Of a stretch of 64,000 bases of DNA, positions 12,541-24,014 are shown in pieces. The DNA is from Trichuris trichiura. Lineage: Eukaryota > Nematoda > Enoplea > Trichinellida > Trichuridae. The DNA lies in contig JBAJFE010000005.1 in the NCBI GenBank assembly GCA_037903355.1, positions 4,402,001 through 4,466,000 on the forward strand, read 5' to 3'. The notes under the pieces were generated by a model that saw only the letters and a list, made by a program, of their open reading frames with translations, was not told where the DNA came from and ran no database searches. Both the position numbers and the translations under genes were made by a program. The number at the start of each line of letters is the position of its first letter. Within the stretch, counting starts at the first letter, position 1.

Positions 12541-12607
12541 AAAAATTGAAATTTTCCAACGGGACAAACTTTCCGTAAAAGAAACCTAACATGAGATTTC
12601 AGACCTT

Positions 12608-12994
12608 ATCCAAACAATATTCAGCTTTGATTTGAAGTGCATTCTACTTCTTACTGGCGCTTATCGCATAGTAGAAATGATTTTTGTGAGAGAAAATGGG
12701 AAGTTCTACAACGGATCTGTTCATGTTCGTAAGAATCCACGGTCGATTTGTCCCTTTTTATTGATAAAAAGGTTTTCAATAAAAACACGAAACTACCGTG
12801 TGCTCTTATGGAAAATGAATTTTTTTCTTAAGAAGTGTACAACTTTCATAACTTGTTGGGAACCAACATTAATTTTTCTGACAAGCATTATTCGTATACA
12901 ACGACAGACTGAAATTACGCAGTTGTTCACGGTGCCATTTTGCTTACGATTTAATACGTAATATTATTTTTGACCATAGTCAAAACGTTTTAAT
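12608..12994 (-). other. 3' flank of EGF gene copy 1, duplicated at 56263-56650
   Basis: Read on the - strand this matches the 3' flank of the third EGF copy with scattered changes and small indels, including TTTTTATCAATAAAAAGGGA and the segment around GGATTCTTACGAAC. No coding evidence; it probably includes the 3' untranslated region. Confidence 0.7.
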
Positions 12995-15196
12995 TCAATA
13001 CAGTTGTTGCCAAGCTAAAAAAAGCGAAGCGAACAAAAGTATTTTCCACTCAATCTGCACAACTATTCCATTGCCAGTTATTTCACAATAAAAACCGTCA
13101 GTTCCTTTTGGACAATTGCAAGTGTAGCCTTCATCATTAGAAGTGCAACTGCCGCCATTTCTACATTCAATATCGGCACATCGATCAATCTTTGTCTTAC
13201 AACTTTTACCAGTGTATCCTTCATCACAGATACACTCGTAACCTCCTTTCTTATTGCGGCAATAACCTTGTCCACATTGATTTTCATCTTTACAGTTATC
13301 TTTTAAATCCTCACAAAACTCTCCAGTTGCATACTCAGGACATTTACATGCGTATCCATATGGGAGATTAACACATGTACCTTCATTTTCACATTCATGT
13401 GATTTACAATGATCTATTTTATGTTCACAATGGATACCTTCATAACCTAAGAAACAAATGCATAGATAAGCATCTCTACCATCTAAGCAATAGCCTCCTT
13501 TTGTACACGGATTACTTTCACATTCATCGGTTTCTTCCTCGCATCGATCTCCAAAAAATCCACTTTCACATTCACATTTAAAACTGCCATTCACATTACG
13601 GCAATGTCCATTCCATCCGCAAATAGACGTATCAGAGCATTCATTGATGTCTTCATCGCATAATCTTCCTGTATATCCAGTATAGCAATCACATTTATAC
13701 TCCGCTTCCTTAACTCGTGTACACATACCATGAACGCAATGTAAGTTTTCATTTGTGCATTTATTTTTTTCGATATCACAATTCCAACCAGTATAACCTT
13801 GCTCACATTTGCATGTATATTTATTGATACCATTTTCACAAGTTCCATGTGCACCGCATGGATTGTTACGACATTTGTCAATATTAGTTGTACAGTTTTT
13901 ACCTTCGTATCCCGCAGCGCATTCACAATGATAGTCATTTTGCAATGGATGACATTTACCGCCATTCTGACACGGAGTATAGATGACGCAATAGTCAATG
14001 AATTCCGTACAATGTTTACCGGTAAACCCTGAATGGCAGTCGCACTTGTATGAACCATTTGTATTTTTACATGTACTGTGGATGGAACATTCGTAAGTTC
14101 CTTCTTCGCATTCATCCACGTCTTCTGTACAATTAATTCCAGTTCTTCCATCGGCGCATACGCAGTAATATGATGTATTTGTGTCACGGCATTCTCTTCC
14201 TGCTGGGCAGTTATGTACACCGTGCGCACATTCATCTAAATTTTTTTCACAGAAATCACCAGTATATGCGGGAAAAGAAGTAGTGGACTCCGGGCAGATC
14301 AATTCAAAACACCTTTCCTCTGTGTAAGCCAAGCGACCTCTGGCTGAATAAATACCATGCTCAAGACCCCATGGTTTCTGAGTGTTTAATTCTTTTACCA
14401 TCACTAATGGAAATATTACATACGACCAACCAGTAACTGGGTAATACTTCTTTGGCAGTCGATCTCTACAAGGATAATACTGTGAATGTACCGTTTCCCA
14501 TGCACGATAAATGCATATGGGAAATTGTGTCTCACGGTAAAGTTTCAACAAATCACCGCGAGTAAAGTGGAAGGGATCAAATTGATTAATCTCCACACTT
14601 GAGAATGCTTTGACCGTATAGTTCAAATTCATATAAGTGCCATTCCCAAGAGAAATTAAGAGAGTAACATGGTAATTGATCGTGTCTTTTATGACTCGGT
14701 TTATTCTCTTAACAATTCGTGCTCCATCAAAAAGTATGTACTCTTTTGGTTTATTCCAACTGTCTCTTTCGATCATACGGCGATATATGCAATTGTTGTC
14801 GAAAGGTCCACAGTCAATAGGCAGAAAGTGATCGTCCATATAGATTGGTTCGTTGATATCACATATGAACTCAGTACGACCGACGAGACGAGGCCCAAGA
14901 TCAGGAATGGCAGCGCGGAAAATATACTGCTTATCTTCACTAATGTATGGTGCCTGATCTCGTAGCGATAAAAGCTGGTCTGCTTGATGAGGCATACGCT
15001 CTGCATGTGCACATCTTCCTTCTGTAAATCTCGGTTTCTCATAATGTTGTGGAGTTAATTGTGGGAACGCTTCAAATACCCGTTTGCATTCCTTTTTGAC
15101 ACGTTCGATATAGATTTTGTCACTCTTCACTAAACCACGGAATAACATTCCAACAGTGAATAGACAATAGACGAACAAATTGACTTTAATGTTCAT
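12995..15196 (-). CDS. secreted/membrane-anchored protein with ten EGF repeats, copy 1 (intact)
   Basis: An intronless frame of 733 codons from ATG at 15196 to TGA at 12995. Residues 1-26 form a signal peptide (hydrophobic core FVYCLFTVGMLF). Residues 27 to about 310 are a cysteine-containing domain I do not recognise. From about residue 318 come ten EGF-like repeats. Several carry the calcium-binding start (DVDECEE, DINECSD, ETDECES) and the beta-hydroxylation pattern CxNxxxxYxCxC (CKNTNGSYKCDC). The last 20 residues are hydrophobic (WKILLFASLFLAW), short and at the very C-terminus, as in a GPI-anchor signal, though a plain membrane anchor is possible. N-glycosylation sites are common (NGTYMNLNYT). 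Notch-type ligand and receptor features such as DSL or LNR modules are not seen. It is the only unbroken copy of three in the window. Confidence 0.9.
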   Translation of the reverse strand: MNIKVNLFVYCLFTVGMLFRGLVKSDKIYIERVKKECKRVFEAFPQLTPQHYEKPRFTEGRCAHAERMPHQADQLLSLRDQAPYISEDKQYIFRAAIPDLGPRLVGRTEFICDINEPIYMDDHFLPIDCGPFDNNCIYRRMIERDSWNKPKEYILFDGARIVKRINRVIKDTINYHVTLLISLGNGTYMNLNYTVKAFSSVEINQFDPFHFTRGDLLKLYRETQFPICIYRAWETVHSQYYPCRDRLPKKYYPVTGWSYVIFPLVMVKELNTQKPWGLEHGIYSARGRLAYTEERCFELICPESTTSFPAYTGDFCEKNLDECAHGVHNCPAGRECRDTNTSYYCVCADGRTGINCTEDVDECEEGTYECSIHSTCKNTNGSYKCDCHSGFTGKHCTEFIDYCVIYTPCQNGGKCHPLQNDYHCECAAGYEGKNCTTNIDKCRNNPCGAHGTCENGINKYTCKCEQGYTGWNCDIEKNKCTNENLHCVHGMCTRVKEAEYKCDCYTGYTGRLCDEDINECSDTSICGWNGHCRNVNGSFKCECESGFFGDRCEEETDECESNPCTKGGYCLDGRDAYLCICFLGYEGIHCEHKIDHCKSHECENEGTCVNLPYGYACKCPEYATGEFCEDLKDNCKDENQCGQGYCRNKKGGYECICDEGYTGKSCKTKIDRCADIECRNGGSCTSNDEGYTCNCPKGTDGFYCEITGNGIVVQIEWKILLFASLFLAWQQLY

Positions 15197-15690
15197 AGTG
15201 CAGTTGTGGTTTCGTACAGCTCTTCTTCAGTTGATGTATTCGCGACAGCTGCAGCAATCGAGTGATTAATTGCACTGTTCATACGTCAGCCGACTTCTTT
15301 TTACTTTAAAGTTCCCACTGAATTGAACAGAGTTTAAACTGTTTGGTTCTGTTCACTAATATTAATGCGTTTTCAGGTTCAGTTTGTACTATTGGCTCTT
15401 CTTCTTGCTCGCTTTCACATGAAACACATTCACTATAGTTTAATTTGGAAAATCTTCCTCACAATTGCAAGACAGTTATGTGTTTTAATTTCCCATTGAT
15501 GCGTTCGACCGTTTACTATACAAAGCAGTTACTATTCTTCCATTAATGAAAACAGAACAATCCGCTTTTATATTAATAGTTTGTTGACGTTAATGCACAA
15601 GGAATCTGTACAATTGCGTGCTGACTTATTTGCTTCTGTCGATATATGCCATTTACTGTTCTCCATAGCTAATTTTCATCATTCCGCAAT
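15197..15690 (-). promoter_or_regulatory. 5' flank of EGF copy 1, conserved with copy 3
   Basis: About 480 bases upstream of the start match 53562-54044 in inverted orientation. A TATA-like AATATAAAAGCGG occurs in both (near 15565-15577 on -, and 53668-53680 on +), too far from the start codon unless a long leader exists. The conservation stops near 15690. Confidence 0.6.
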
Positions 15691-17820
15691 GATATCGTTG
15701 ATCTTATGAGTATTCACTATTAGCGTTGAGCTCAGAGTTTTTTTAAAGTTAGAAACACTTCCAACGTGTACTCTCACTTTCTAAAGTGCTTTGCTAACTG
15801 AAGGGAAACGCTCTGATTTATTGTTTCTTGCTTATGATGCATAGCAAACAACTTAAACAGTTTTTTGATTTTCGTTTAAACCGAAATGGGGATGTAATGT
15901 CAACTTGATTATTGCAACAGAGTTTTAGTTATCCAAGCTAATTATTGCATTGTCGTTTGACTAATGAAAAATTTGCATAACTGAAGATTCTTTTGCTTAT
16001 TTTTTCCTCTGCTTTAGACTTTTAAAGCTTTCCCGTTTGGTAGAAGCTCATATGGGCATCAGCTAACTTCCATTTAAGCAGTATGAATACAATGAAATCC
16101 TGGGCATTTTGAATACAAACTCTTTCGTCAGTAATTGTATGAAAATGGATTTTTCCTTTCTTAGATGGTCCAACGTTGCCCATATTGTCTCTAATCGTGA
16201 AAGTCGTTTTCTGTCCTATCTTAAATCGCCTTCCAAATACCAAACTAATTCATTCCTTGAAAGGGGTACAGTCTAATTGACTTCATGTTCTTCTGTATAC
16301 TGTTTTTGATAGTCAATCTCATCAAATATTTTTGAAATAAATTCAATAATCTCTACTGTTTTTTTCATTCCAATGAAACTATAAATGTTAGTCTTCTTGG
16401 AACGTACGCATACTGACCATTTATGGATGGTCAAGTAGGGAATGTGTGTGAAAGCCGTTGAATGTTTTGCTTTTTGATGTATCCCATATTATTCGGATGG
16501 TTTGTTTTTGATAATGGTTTTTAGACTTTGAAAGATAAGAACAGTTTAAGCTTGCCGTATTAGCAAAGTAAAGTAGGTTCGTATTAGCAGGTGAGTTGTT
16601 CGCAAGTTGAACACATTTTTTGTCTATTCCATAAACATGTTGCTTTTGTCGTTGATTTCGGTCAATTGAAATTCTACAGGGACGGTTTCATTTCTTTAAC
16701 AAATTCGTTTTCTACAGAACACATTTCTATTGATCCCTATGATAGAGTCAACAGATTCTTAAGTTTTTCTACAGTATGATGATTACATAATCCCTTTAAG
16801 TTCTTGTTCTTCTTTTACTTTTTCTAAATTTTAGCTAATTTGTTCAGTTAGTCTATCATAACACGTGCTTGCGCGTGATGGTGACGCCTCATTAATCAAA
16901 GCGATACTGCAACATTTGAATCACATCGATCAGTTAATCGCGTAGTAGAGAAGTGTGAGGTTTTCATGCGGTCGTGCTATTGTGTCAACGGTTGGTGCAA
17001 CTTTATGGATGAACTATGAAGTTCAAGAGGAATCACACATCAATAATAGGAACGTTGCCATTAGTAGGAGGAAGAAATCGCAGTTAAATGAAACCGGACT
17101 GCTTTAGTGTCTTTATTCAGTTGTACCCCTTCTATACCAAATGCATGTTGTGATGTTCATGTTCGACCACGTCTGAGCGTTGCTCCGCTGTAATGGACAC
17201 GCTAACTAGCAGTTCTAGTTCGAAACAGTCGGTTGGCGTATCATTTCATTTTCATAATGCGGAAGAGAGAGAGAATGCGACATTCTGACGAAGTCTTGGA
17301 AATGAAGACACGTCAGAAACTTTCTTGCAGAGCGTGGCAGTACTGTTCGATATAGACGTTGCCCATATGGCAACGAAGTGGCTGTATTGAAGTGGCAGAC
17401 AGATGAACCGCAAATACGGAAATGTCGAAAGCGTAGCTGCCGAATGTATGCATATATTGGTTTACGTGGTCTCTTCCTCTATTTGTCCACAAAGAATACA
17501 TTATTCCTGAAAATAATCATGTTTGTTCTACATAGTCGAAGAAGGAACATCGACATCGCGATTCTGAATTTCACTGTCATCTTGTAGCTTTGCCATCACT
17601 CCTGTTGTTCCATTACGTGAGCCTATATCTAGGCAAGTGCCTTATATTTTTGTTTAGGCTTCGATAAGGGCAGAACAGAGTTGCTGGCATGTTCGTCAGG
17701 AGAGAGAATAGCGGAGAGTCACGTGTTTATCAAAATGAGGCCGCATGTTTCGGATAAAGCGCGCGAAAACTCAATAATCAATGTTTTTCTTCCTATATGA
17801 TTGGTAATGAACAAATCGGA
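15691..17820. other. gene-free AT-rich stretch
   Basis: Only short open frames without recognisable motifs are present. No RNA gene or element end was identified. Confidence 0.5.
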
Positions 17821-17821
17821 C

Positions 17822-17881
<60 letters not shown>
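17821..17881. repeat. (TTA)n microsatellite
   Basis: About 20 TTA units. Unlike the other TAA arrays in the window, no Penelope terminal repeat is recognised next to it. Confidence 0.97.
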
Positions 17882-17882
<1 letters not shown>

Positions 17883-18240
17883 CTATAGTTTGCAGGCAAA
17901 TAGAGTAGGAGATTCACAATAGTAACAATTGTAATAACCCTATTTTGTTTTGCCTATTTTACAATGGCGCAGGGGAAGCAAAGCCAAAAGTACTAGAACT
18001 GAACATGAGGAAGCCGTGATAGACGTTGGCATGAAATGTTCTTGTTACAAGACGTACGTCCTTCAATTCTTAAACTAAAGACTTCGTTTCGGTCGTATAC
18101 ATCCCGCGCAGGTTGTGTTATTTTCCAAGTATCTCAAGGCAGGTAAAGATTAATCCCAAAACAGGCAGCTAAGCAGACTTCTAATTGCGGAAGATTGAGG
18201 AAACCATTTATATCAATCACAACGCGATGATGATCTAGAC

Positions 18241-21200
18241 CATAGGTTCTCAAACTTTTCGCTTCATCGCCCCCCTGTGAACGTTCCCGAGCGCTAGTGC
18301 CCCTTAATTCTGATTGGTCAATTTAGCGCGCGCTGATTGGCTAGAAAGTTGTACCTGGCATAGCCGGGAGGTCAGTAGGTTCTCAAACGTTTCCCTCTGT
18401 CGCCCCCGGTGGGAAAATTTTTGCAAAACCACTACTCGTGAGAACATTTTGCACAAAAGACTTCAACTCCTCGTCACGTGAAAGGCGTACTATACCACTC
18501 CCGTTCTTCCACAAACGATTTTATGATGTGAAAATTTCTGCTTGCTTTTCACATCTCTTCTCACATTTTTCAGAACATGGAGTCACATATGGAGGAAGCA
18601 TTCATTAGTTTTTCCCGAAAGAAACAGTCAGTGTGCGTCTATTTGTTTTCTTATGCACACCAAACAGAATTGTAGTGACAAGGAGCCAGATTGAAGTGAA
18701 AACGCTTAAGTAAAAAGATACAAAAGAAACTATAACGCAAGTTTGCGACTGCACGTGAACGGAAACTACTCAATGTGATGGGTGTGCTTGATGCAGTACG
18801 AGCAAGTTGTCTATGTTTGGCTGCATCTTTGTCACCATCAGTCTAAGATAGCCTCGATTCACTATGTCCAGCTGACTTCTCTTGCTACTTAGCAGCTCCG
18901 TAACTGCGCTGAATCCGCATTCCGCTAGATAAGATGATAGAAACGCAATAAAGAAGTTTTCTACAGCAGCCCATAACAGCGGATACAGATCCCTTATTTC
19001 GTGCTGTAGCCAAAACTGCTGATATCCCATTTTTCATTTTACTTTCAGCTCTTCATTGCTTTTCAGTTCGATCAGTTCTTCCTGCAATTCCATTTCCGCT
19101 TCGCCGACTTTGGACATAGGGTTTATTACCCACTATGGAATTTTCCAGTTAAGGATATCACTGAACCGTTTCGTGAAGTCAACGCGCAGCATTTCCAAGT
19201 GTTGACAGTACACTTCAACTTCTTGTTCAGCGATGTCCTTTTCCTCCTTCATTGCAGCTAGAAGGGGAAACGGATAGAACTCACCGGCCCGCAAGTTTCC
19301 TTTGAAAATTGGCAATTTCGCGACGAAAGCAGATATAACTCCTTTAGTTTTAATCAAGTTTAAGTCACTGCCTTGGAGCTGCAGGTTCATTGCATTGAAT
19401 TTGTAGTATATGTCTGCCAGATACGCGTTATCTCTCTTGCCTTTTTAAAATGTTCTCGCAGAGAAGGGTTCACACATCCCAAAAATTTTAGAACTGTGCC
19501 AAAGAGGCTGTAAAACTGAGTTAAACGAGCACCCTTTGACAACCAGCGAACTTCAGTGTGAAGTAACAGGTGACTGAAATCATCATTCTGTTCACACAGC
19601 TGTCTGAATAATCTGTCATTCAGCGATGTGCTTTTGATGGTATTAACTGCTGTAATAAAAAGTTGAACTGAGCGGCTTAATCGTTCGCTCAGACGTCTTG
19701 CGGTTAAATGCTGTCGGTGAATGACGCAATGAACCGTTAAAAGGCCAGGAGTGAGCTGCTTCAAATGTGCGAGAAAACCGCTGTAGCAGCCCACCATCGA
19801 CGGTGCTACATCGGTTGCCACAGCAACTATGCTCGCCATAGGCATGTTTTTATCCTTGAAAAAATTTTTCTACAGCAAGGAGTATGGTCTCTCCTTTGGC
19901 ATCTGTCTCCAACTGTGTGGCAAGCAGCAGTTCCTGTAAAAGGGCTTCATCCATTACGGATCTAACATAACCCAATAATAATGCTTCATTGTTAGGTAAG
20001 ATCAATTCATCAAGCTGCAACGAAAAATGCATTGTTCTCAAGAAGTCGCATAAACTGCGTTCAAAGTCTTTGCTCATTTCGTCGGTTTTTCTTTGCACCG
20101 TGTCATTACTCGGAGGTATCCTTCTTATTATTTCATTTGGTGGCAAGTGCAGTACACTCTGGATAACTTCGCTAATCACGGGAAGCAACAGTTTTTCCCC
20201 AATGTTATGTGGCTTTTCACATTTTGCAATCAGTAATGAAATGTTATAAGACTCACGCAGGCCATCTTTATCTTTTTCTCGTGCCGGCGGCAACATACGT
20301 GGCAATGTTTTCCTTGTATGAAATTTCTGGTGAAGCGAGTGAAAGTAGCTGATGTTCTAGTCACGCATGTCTGGATGTAGTCTATTAATGTGGTCTTGTA
20401 GCCTCGATGGTTTCATAGATTCATTCCAAAACACTCTACCACAAATCAAACACAGAAGTAGCCATTTATTCGCAGGTGACTGTGTAAAACTATACTTCAA
20501 ATAGTCTGAGCTGTACTGCCTGCGTTTCTTTCTGGTTTCCGTCATTGAAAGGCCACAAAATGATGGTTCTTGTCGTTGCTGCATTAGAGGGCTGAGAAGA
20601 TGCAGCAACGATACCGTTTATTTCCAGTAAACTGCAAGAACAAGAAAAAAAATATATATACACGAGTATGTGTTGTACAAAGGTAAGACACCGTAAAATG
20701 TAGGCGAAACACGGCAAACGGAACAGAAACGAAAATTCTCCGATGACGAAACAGGAACACGGAAGAACCCAAGTGGGAAGACTCACGGAAAGACTCTGCG
20801 CCCAGAAAATGTCAGCTTAAATAGAGGGATGAACGAGAAAGGTGACCACCAGAGTGGGAAAGGAATTTAGCTGATAGGTTGCCGCACCGGTTCTATTTTA
20901 ACTCGTTTTCGCTGGAATTGGAGGAGGCACTTTCAAAGGAGGTCAAGTGAGGATTAAGAGCACAATGGAACAGTGCACGTGAAAGAATAGAACAGCTGTG
21001 CATGCATTGCTGGCACGCGGAACACAATGGACATACACATTATGTGTACGCTTAGGCTAGGGCAGAATAGGATGACGTGTAAGCAATCTCCACTTGACCT
21101 TCTTTGATGTTGCCGCCTCCACTTCTGGTGAGGACGAGTTAAGAAAGGCTCTTCTTACGCCGGTCTTTCTGCCAGCTCTATTGCGCCAGAGACAATTCTG

Positions 21201-21294
21201 CCAGAATTCCTCTTATGTGATTTCGAACGCCCCCGCATGGGTTTCCCATCGCCCCCCCCCCAAGAGGCAATATCGCCCACTTTGAGAACCCAGG
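18241..21294 (-). mobile_element. hAT DNA transposon, inactive, about 3.05 kb
   Basis: The left end CATAGGTTCTCAAA (18241-18254) and right end TTTGAGAACCCAGG (21281-21294) are imperfect 14-bp inverted repeats. Flanking 8-mers ATCTAGAC and GTTTAGAA agree at five of eight positions, consistent with a decayed hAT target duplication. A second end-like sequence, CAGTAGGTTCTCAAA, lies inside at 18373, so the left end may be nested or duplicated. The element carries a broken BED/hAT transposase on the - strand. Confidence 0.8.
18770..20608 (-). pseudogene. hAT transposase with BED zinc finger, broken
   Basis: Pieces in order on the - strand: a BED-type finger at 20608-20357 with CLICGRVF and DHINRLHPDM (C2H2 spacing); a central part at 20305-19850 including TDEMSKDFERSLCDFLRTMHF; the catalytic core region at 19845-19387 with VAVATDVAPSMVGCYSGF, HCVIHRQHL and TEVRWLSKGARL; and the C-terminal dimerisation region at 19030-18770 with LAECGFSAVTELLSSKRSQL. 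Breaks are visible: an in-frame TAG after HPDMRD near 20357, frameshifts near 19850 and 19440, and a stop near 19133. The closest family by memory is the ZBED5/SCAND3-like hAT group of animals. Confidence 0.88.
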
Positions 21295-21489
21295 GTTTAG
21301 AATAATCAAGTCATACTGTTGTTTTCTGTTTTGATTTTCAAATACGATGAGCATACACAGCCGTCAGTTGCTATGTAAGCATAAAAATCACAAAAAGAAA
21401 TCTATTTTGAAAGATCGGCTATAGACTCTTGTACGAGGGCGATATTGAATTACACAGCTGCAAGATGTTGCTGCATGATTTCGAAATAC

Positions 21490-21665
21490 TACTTTTTCAT
21501 AGTTGATCTTCTGATTCACGGGTTTCGCCTGTTGGATGTATCTGTAAGTAAACTTCAAAGTGACCTACCAACGAATGGATGAGCAAATTGTAAGAGAAAA
21601 TACAGAACAATGTGAATACCGTACGTTTCGGAACTGCTCTTGTTCCGTCGTCAGCAGTGTAAGGG
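21490..21665 (+). mobile_element. Penelope terminal repeat, family B fragment
   Basis: It shares GATTCACGGGTTT, TGTATCTGTAAGTAAACTTC and ACCAACGAATGGATGAGC with the repeats at 11.2 and 47.6 kb, and ends in the hammerhead-like motif read on -. Confidence 0.7.
21625..21654 (-). ncRNA. hammerhead-like core in Penelope terminal repeat
   Basis: CTGACGAC, stem GGAAC-loop-GTTCC, then GAAAC. The stem bases differ from those at 12.5, 22.3 and 44.3 kb but pairing is kept. Confidence 0.45.
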
Positions 21666-21947
21666 AGCTTTTGCTGGCTAATTACCAAGCCAGCTACTGG
21701 CTCGAATTTGGCTTAAGCGATGACAAATCCAGTGAACACCATTATCGGATAGCTCAGCAGTTACAAACACAATGACGGTGGAAACAGTCCTTTCGTCAGG
21801 TTCACTTAAAACGTTGCTCCCATTACCAGGCATTTCAGTGAATGTTAGATTCAAGAATTCTTTTGAGCGACCTTTTATTGTTTTCATATTAAAGTGTCTT
21901 TATTACGGATCATGTGTCTCGTTGGTACGTAAATTGAACATAAATTT

Positions 21948-21985
21948 CCCGGGCTTTCAGGTCTGTCGCGACCCGTCTTCAGCGG
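21948..21985 (-). ncRNA. hammerhead-like core, left inverted end
   Basis: CTGAAGACGGGTCGCGACAG then ACCTGAAAGC on the - strand; mirror of 22280-22317 within the same 536-base element. Confidence 0.45.
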
Positions 21986-22279
21986 TCAAACGGTATTGAT
22001 ATGGACAAATATTATCACACTCCACAAATGCTGCTCACTAAATGGATGACACACAAGTGCACACACAAAAATGGATAAAGATGGACAAAATTTCAAGTGA
22101 CGATGGAAGAAAATTAAACAATAAATCAATATATACACGGAACAGTTTCTACAAGAATACAGAACTAAGGAAGTGGCAACTGACAGACACAGAAGAAAAA
22201 AACTTTAAAACTCTCGTTTTAAACAGTTAGAAAACGATTGAAGATTAACCTCGCCCCACATACTATACTCATCGTTTGA

Positions 22280-22317
22280 CCGCTGAAGACGGGTCGCGAC
22301 AGACCTGAAAGCCCGGG
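22280..22317 (+). ncRNA. hammerhead-like core, right inverted end
   Basis: CTGAAGAC, stem GGGTC with partner GACCT, then GAAAGC. Both inverted ends carry one, so either strand's transcript would contain it. Confidence 0.45.
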
Positions 22318-22431
22318 AAATTTATGTTCAATTTACATTCCAACGGGACACATGATCCGCAATAAAGACACTTTAATATGAAAACTTACATTCTCGTACA
22401 AAAGCATCACATGTTCACGACCTTTTATTGT

Positions 22432-23499
22432 ATCATTATTTTTTCTGTTTATTTTGCTATTGGCATTCAGTGTTGTTGCGTGTACAATTCGTACAACATG
22501 TAGACTCTTTCATCAGTCATTAGACTCTAGTACGCGAAGAGACTAATCTATTGTCTTCATTACGTAGAAGTCAAAATGTCTTGGGTTTTATGTTGTCAAA
22601 GATTTTTTCGACAGTTGTATTCCTTCCACTTATCTCGTACGTCGTGACCTTGATATATGTATGCGTTATTAGATTGGTGAGAAAATGAAGAGCTCCAGAA
22701 CTTGATCTTTTAAGACCTTGCAGAAAAGTCGTTCAAATGTAAATTTTGCTTATTTCAATCAAAAGGCTTAGGTGTCGTCCGCATCATCAGTTTCTGAGTT
22801 TAAGAACGAAAGTGTGAAATGACGTAATCAGTGCTAGTATTAATAATTTCCATCGAAGATTTAGTTCGGTACTTTGAACAAGCGTTTGTGACGCCTCTGA
22901 CCCATTCTTCTCTGGCAATAATAGAGTGCACAACGATGCGAGTGTCACGCAGGGAAACGAAATTTTGGTTATTTTAAACGCATTATAAAGTATTGACCTG
23001 TCTTTATCTTGACTCTTTTATTCCATATGGCCATAAAAATAGACATCCATAGCGGCTAATTTTATTGTCTATATTTTGCTGACTTGAGCTCTCTATCCGA
23101 GCTAAGTAAAGTTACTATTACAACGAACGGTCCTGAAAATATGTTTTGTAGAAAGGAAAGCAATTTCTTAAACTTTTTACAAAAATGCCACCTTCAAAGC
23201 TTAATATATCACATTAAAATTACCTTCTTAACGTAAGAGAACTATTAATTCGGACATGGCATCGTCGGTTGTAGAGTGTGTGAGCACGATACTCCGTAAT
23301 CGTAGATGCTTTTATTTCTTGATCTAGGAACAGTTACGTCTGAGAGTTTGGGCTTTTCTCTTCTTGATAGCAGCTTTCATTAGGGTCATTGTTTCCATTA
23401 GTACGTCCCACTAACTCTCACAAAGGTTTCGTGCATGTAAGGAGTGACGTATTCTGGGTTTTCCCTGCATGTGACACTGACTAATTGCATGTAATTGTT
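22432..23499. other. gene-free stretch
   Basis: AT-rich sequence between two transposon insertions. Nothing recognisable was seen on either strand. Confidence 0.5.
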
Positions 23500-23507
23500 G
23501 CATAAAT

Positions 23508-24006
23508 CAGGGCTAGGGAACCTTTTTGCTGCCGCGGGTCGTTCGGACGTTTGTAAGACCATTCGCGGGCCATACAGAATACTCCGCCAAAGGACATAGC
23601 CTACATTGTTTGCACGTATGTTCATGTAAGTTACCCTTCGAACAAAGCGATAAGGCGAGATGGGAATAATACTTTGGGTCGGTAGGCGGCCAATGGTCCA
23701 CGCTACTGACGCGCACACTAGTGCAGCTTAGTTCTTGCCTCCGAAGACTAACGACATCGGTTTGTCGACAGAGAGCCAACAGCAGGGCAGTCTTCCTAGC
23801 CAGGCTGATGCTGTCTGCTTGTTACGCAAAATTTATGTTATTACTGGGATTCACATACAAGGAGTGTATCGCATATTCAAAAAATAAGGTCCCACAGTCA
23901 CATTTCACTGAATTTCGCATCCACGTGCGGTTGCCTCAGTTGGTGAGAGGGAATGTTTTGAGAACCGGATGGAATGGTCTCGCGGGACGGACGTTCCCCA
24001 CCGCTG
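23508..24006. mobile_element. non-autonomous hAT-type element, 499 bp
   Basis: Ends CAGGGCTAGGGAACC and GTTCCCCACCGCTG are inverted, and the flanking 8-mers GCATAAAT (23500-23507) and GCATAAAC (24007-24014) differ at one base, fitting an 8-bp hAT target duplication. A second copy is at 53050-53516 in the same orientation. Both have related open frames (TTSVCRQRA, CYAKFMLLLGFTY), too short and unrecognised to call a protein. Confidence 0.8.
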
Positions 24007-24014
24007 GCATAAAC

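Larger units (their letters stand above)
12347..12594. mobile_element. short Penelope-type element with inverted ends and 13-bp TSD
   Basis: A 13-base direct repeat GATTTCAGACCTT flanks it at 12334-12346 and 12595-12607. Most of the insert is a palindrome: the arms at about 12388-12480 and 12500-12592 are inverted copies sharing CCGGAGCTTTC and AAAGTTTGTCCCGTTGGAAA. Only the left side has an extra tail of about 40 bases, as in other copies of this family. There is no coding sequence. It lies in the 3' flank of the intact EGF gene. Confidence 0.8.
21882..22417 (+). mobile_element. short non-autonomous Penelope-type element with 14-bp TSD
   Basis: A perfect 14-base direct repeat CGACCTTTTATTGT flanks it at 21868-21881 and 22418-22431. 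The ends (21882-21990 and 22272-22375) are inverted copies about 105 bases long, and a tail of about 40 bases with CTCGTACAAAAGCATCAC is present only on the right. The middle (about 22000-22270) matches the 3' end of the larger element at 59440-59720 but holds no usable coding region. The exact TSD suggests a fairly recent insertion. Confidence 0.85.
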
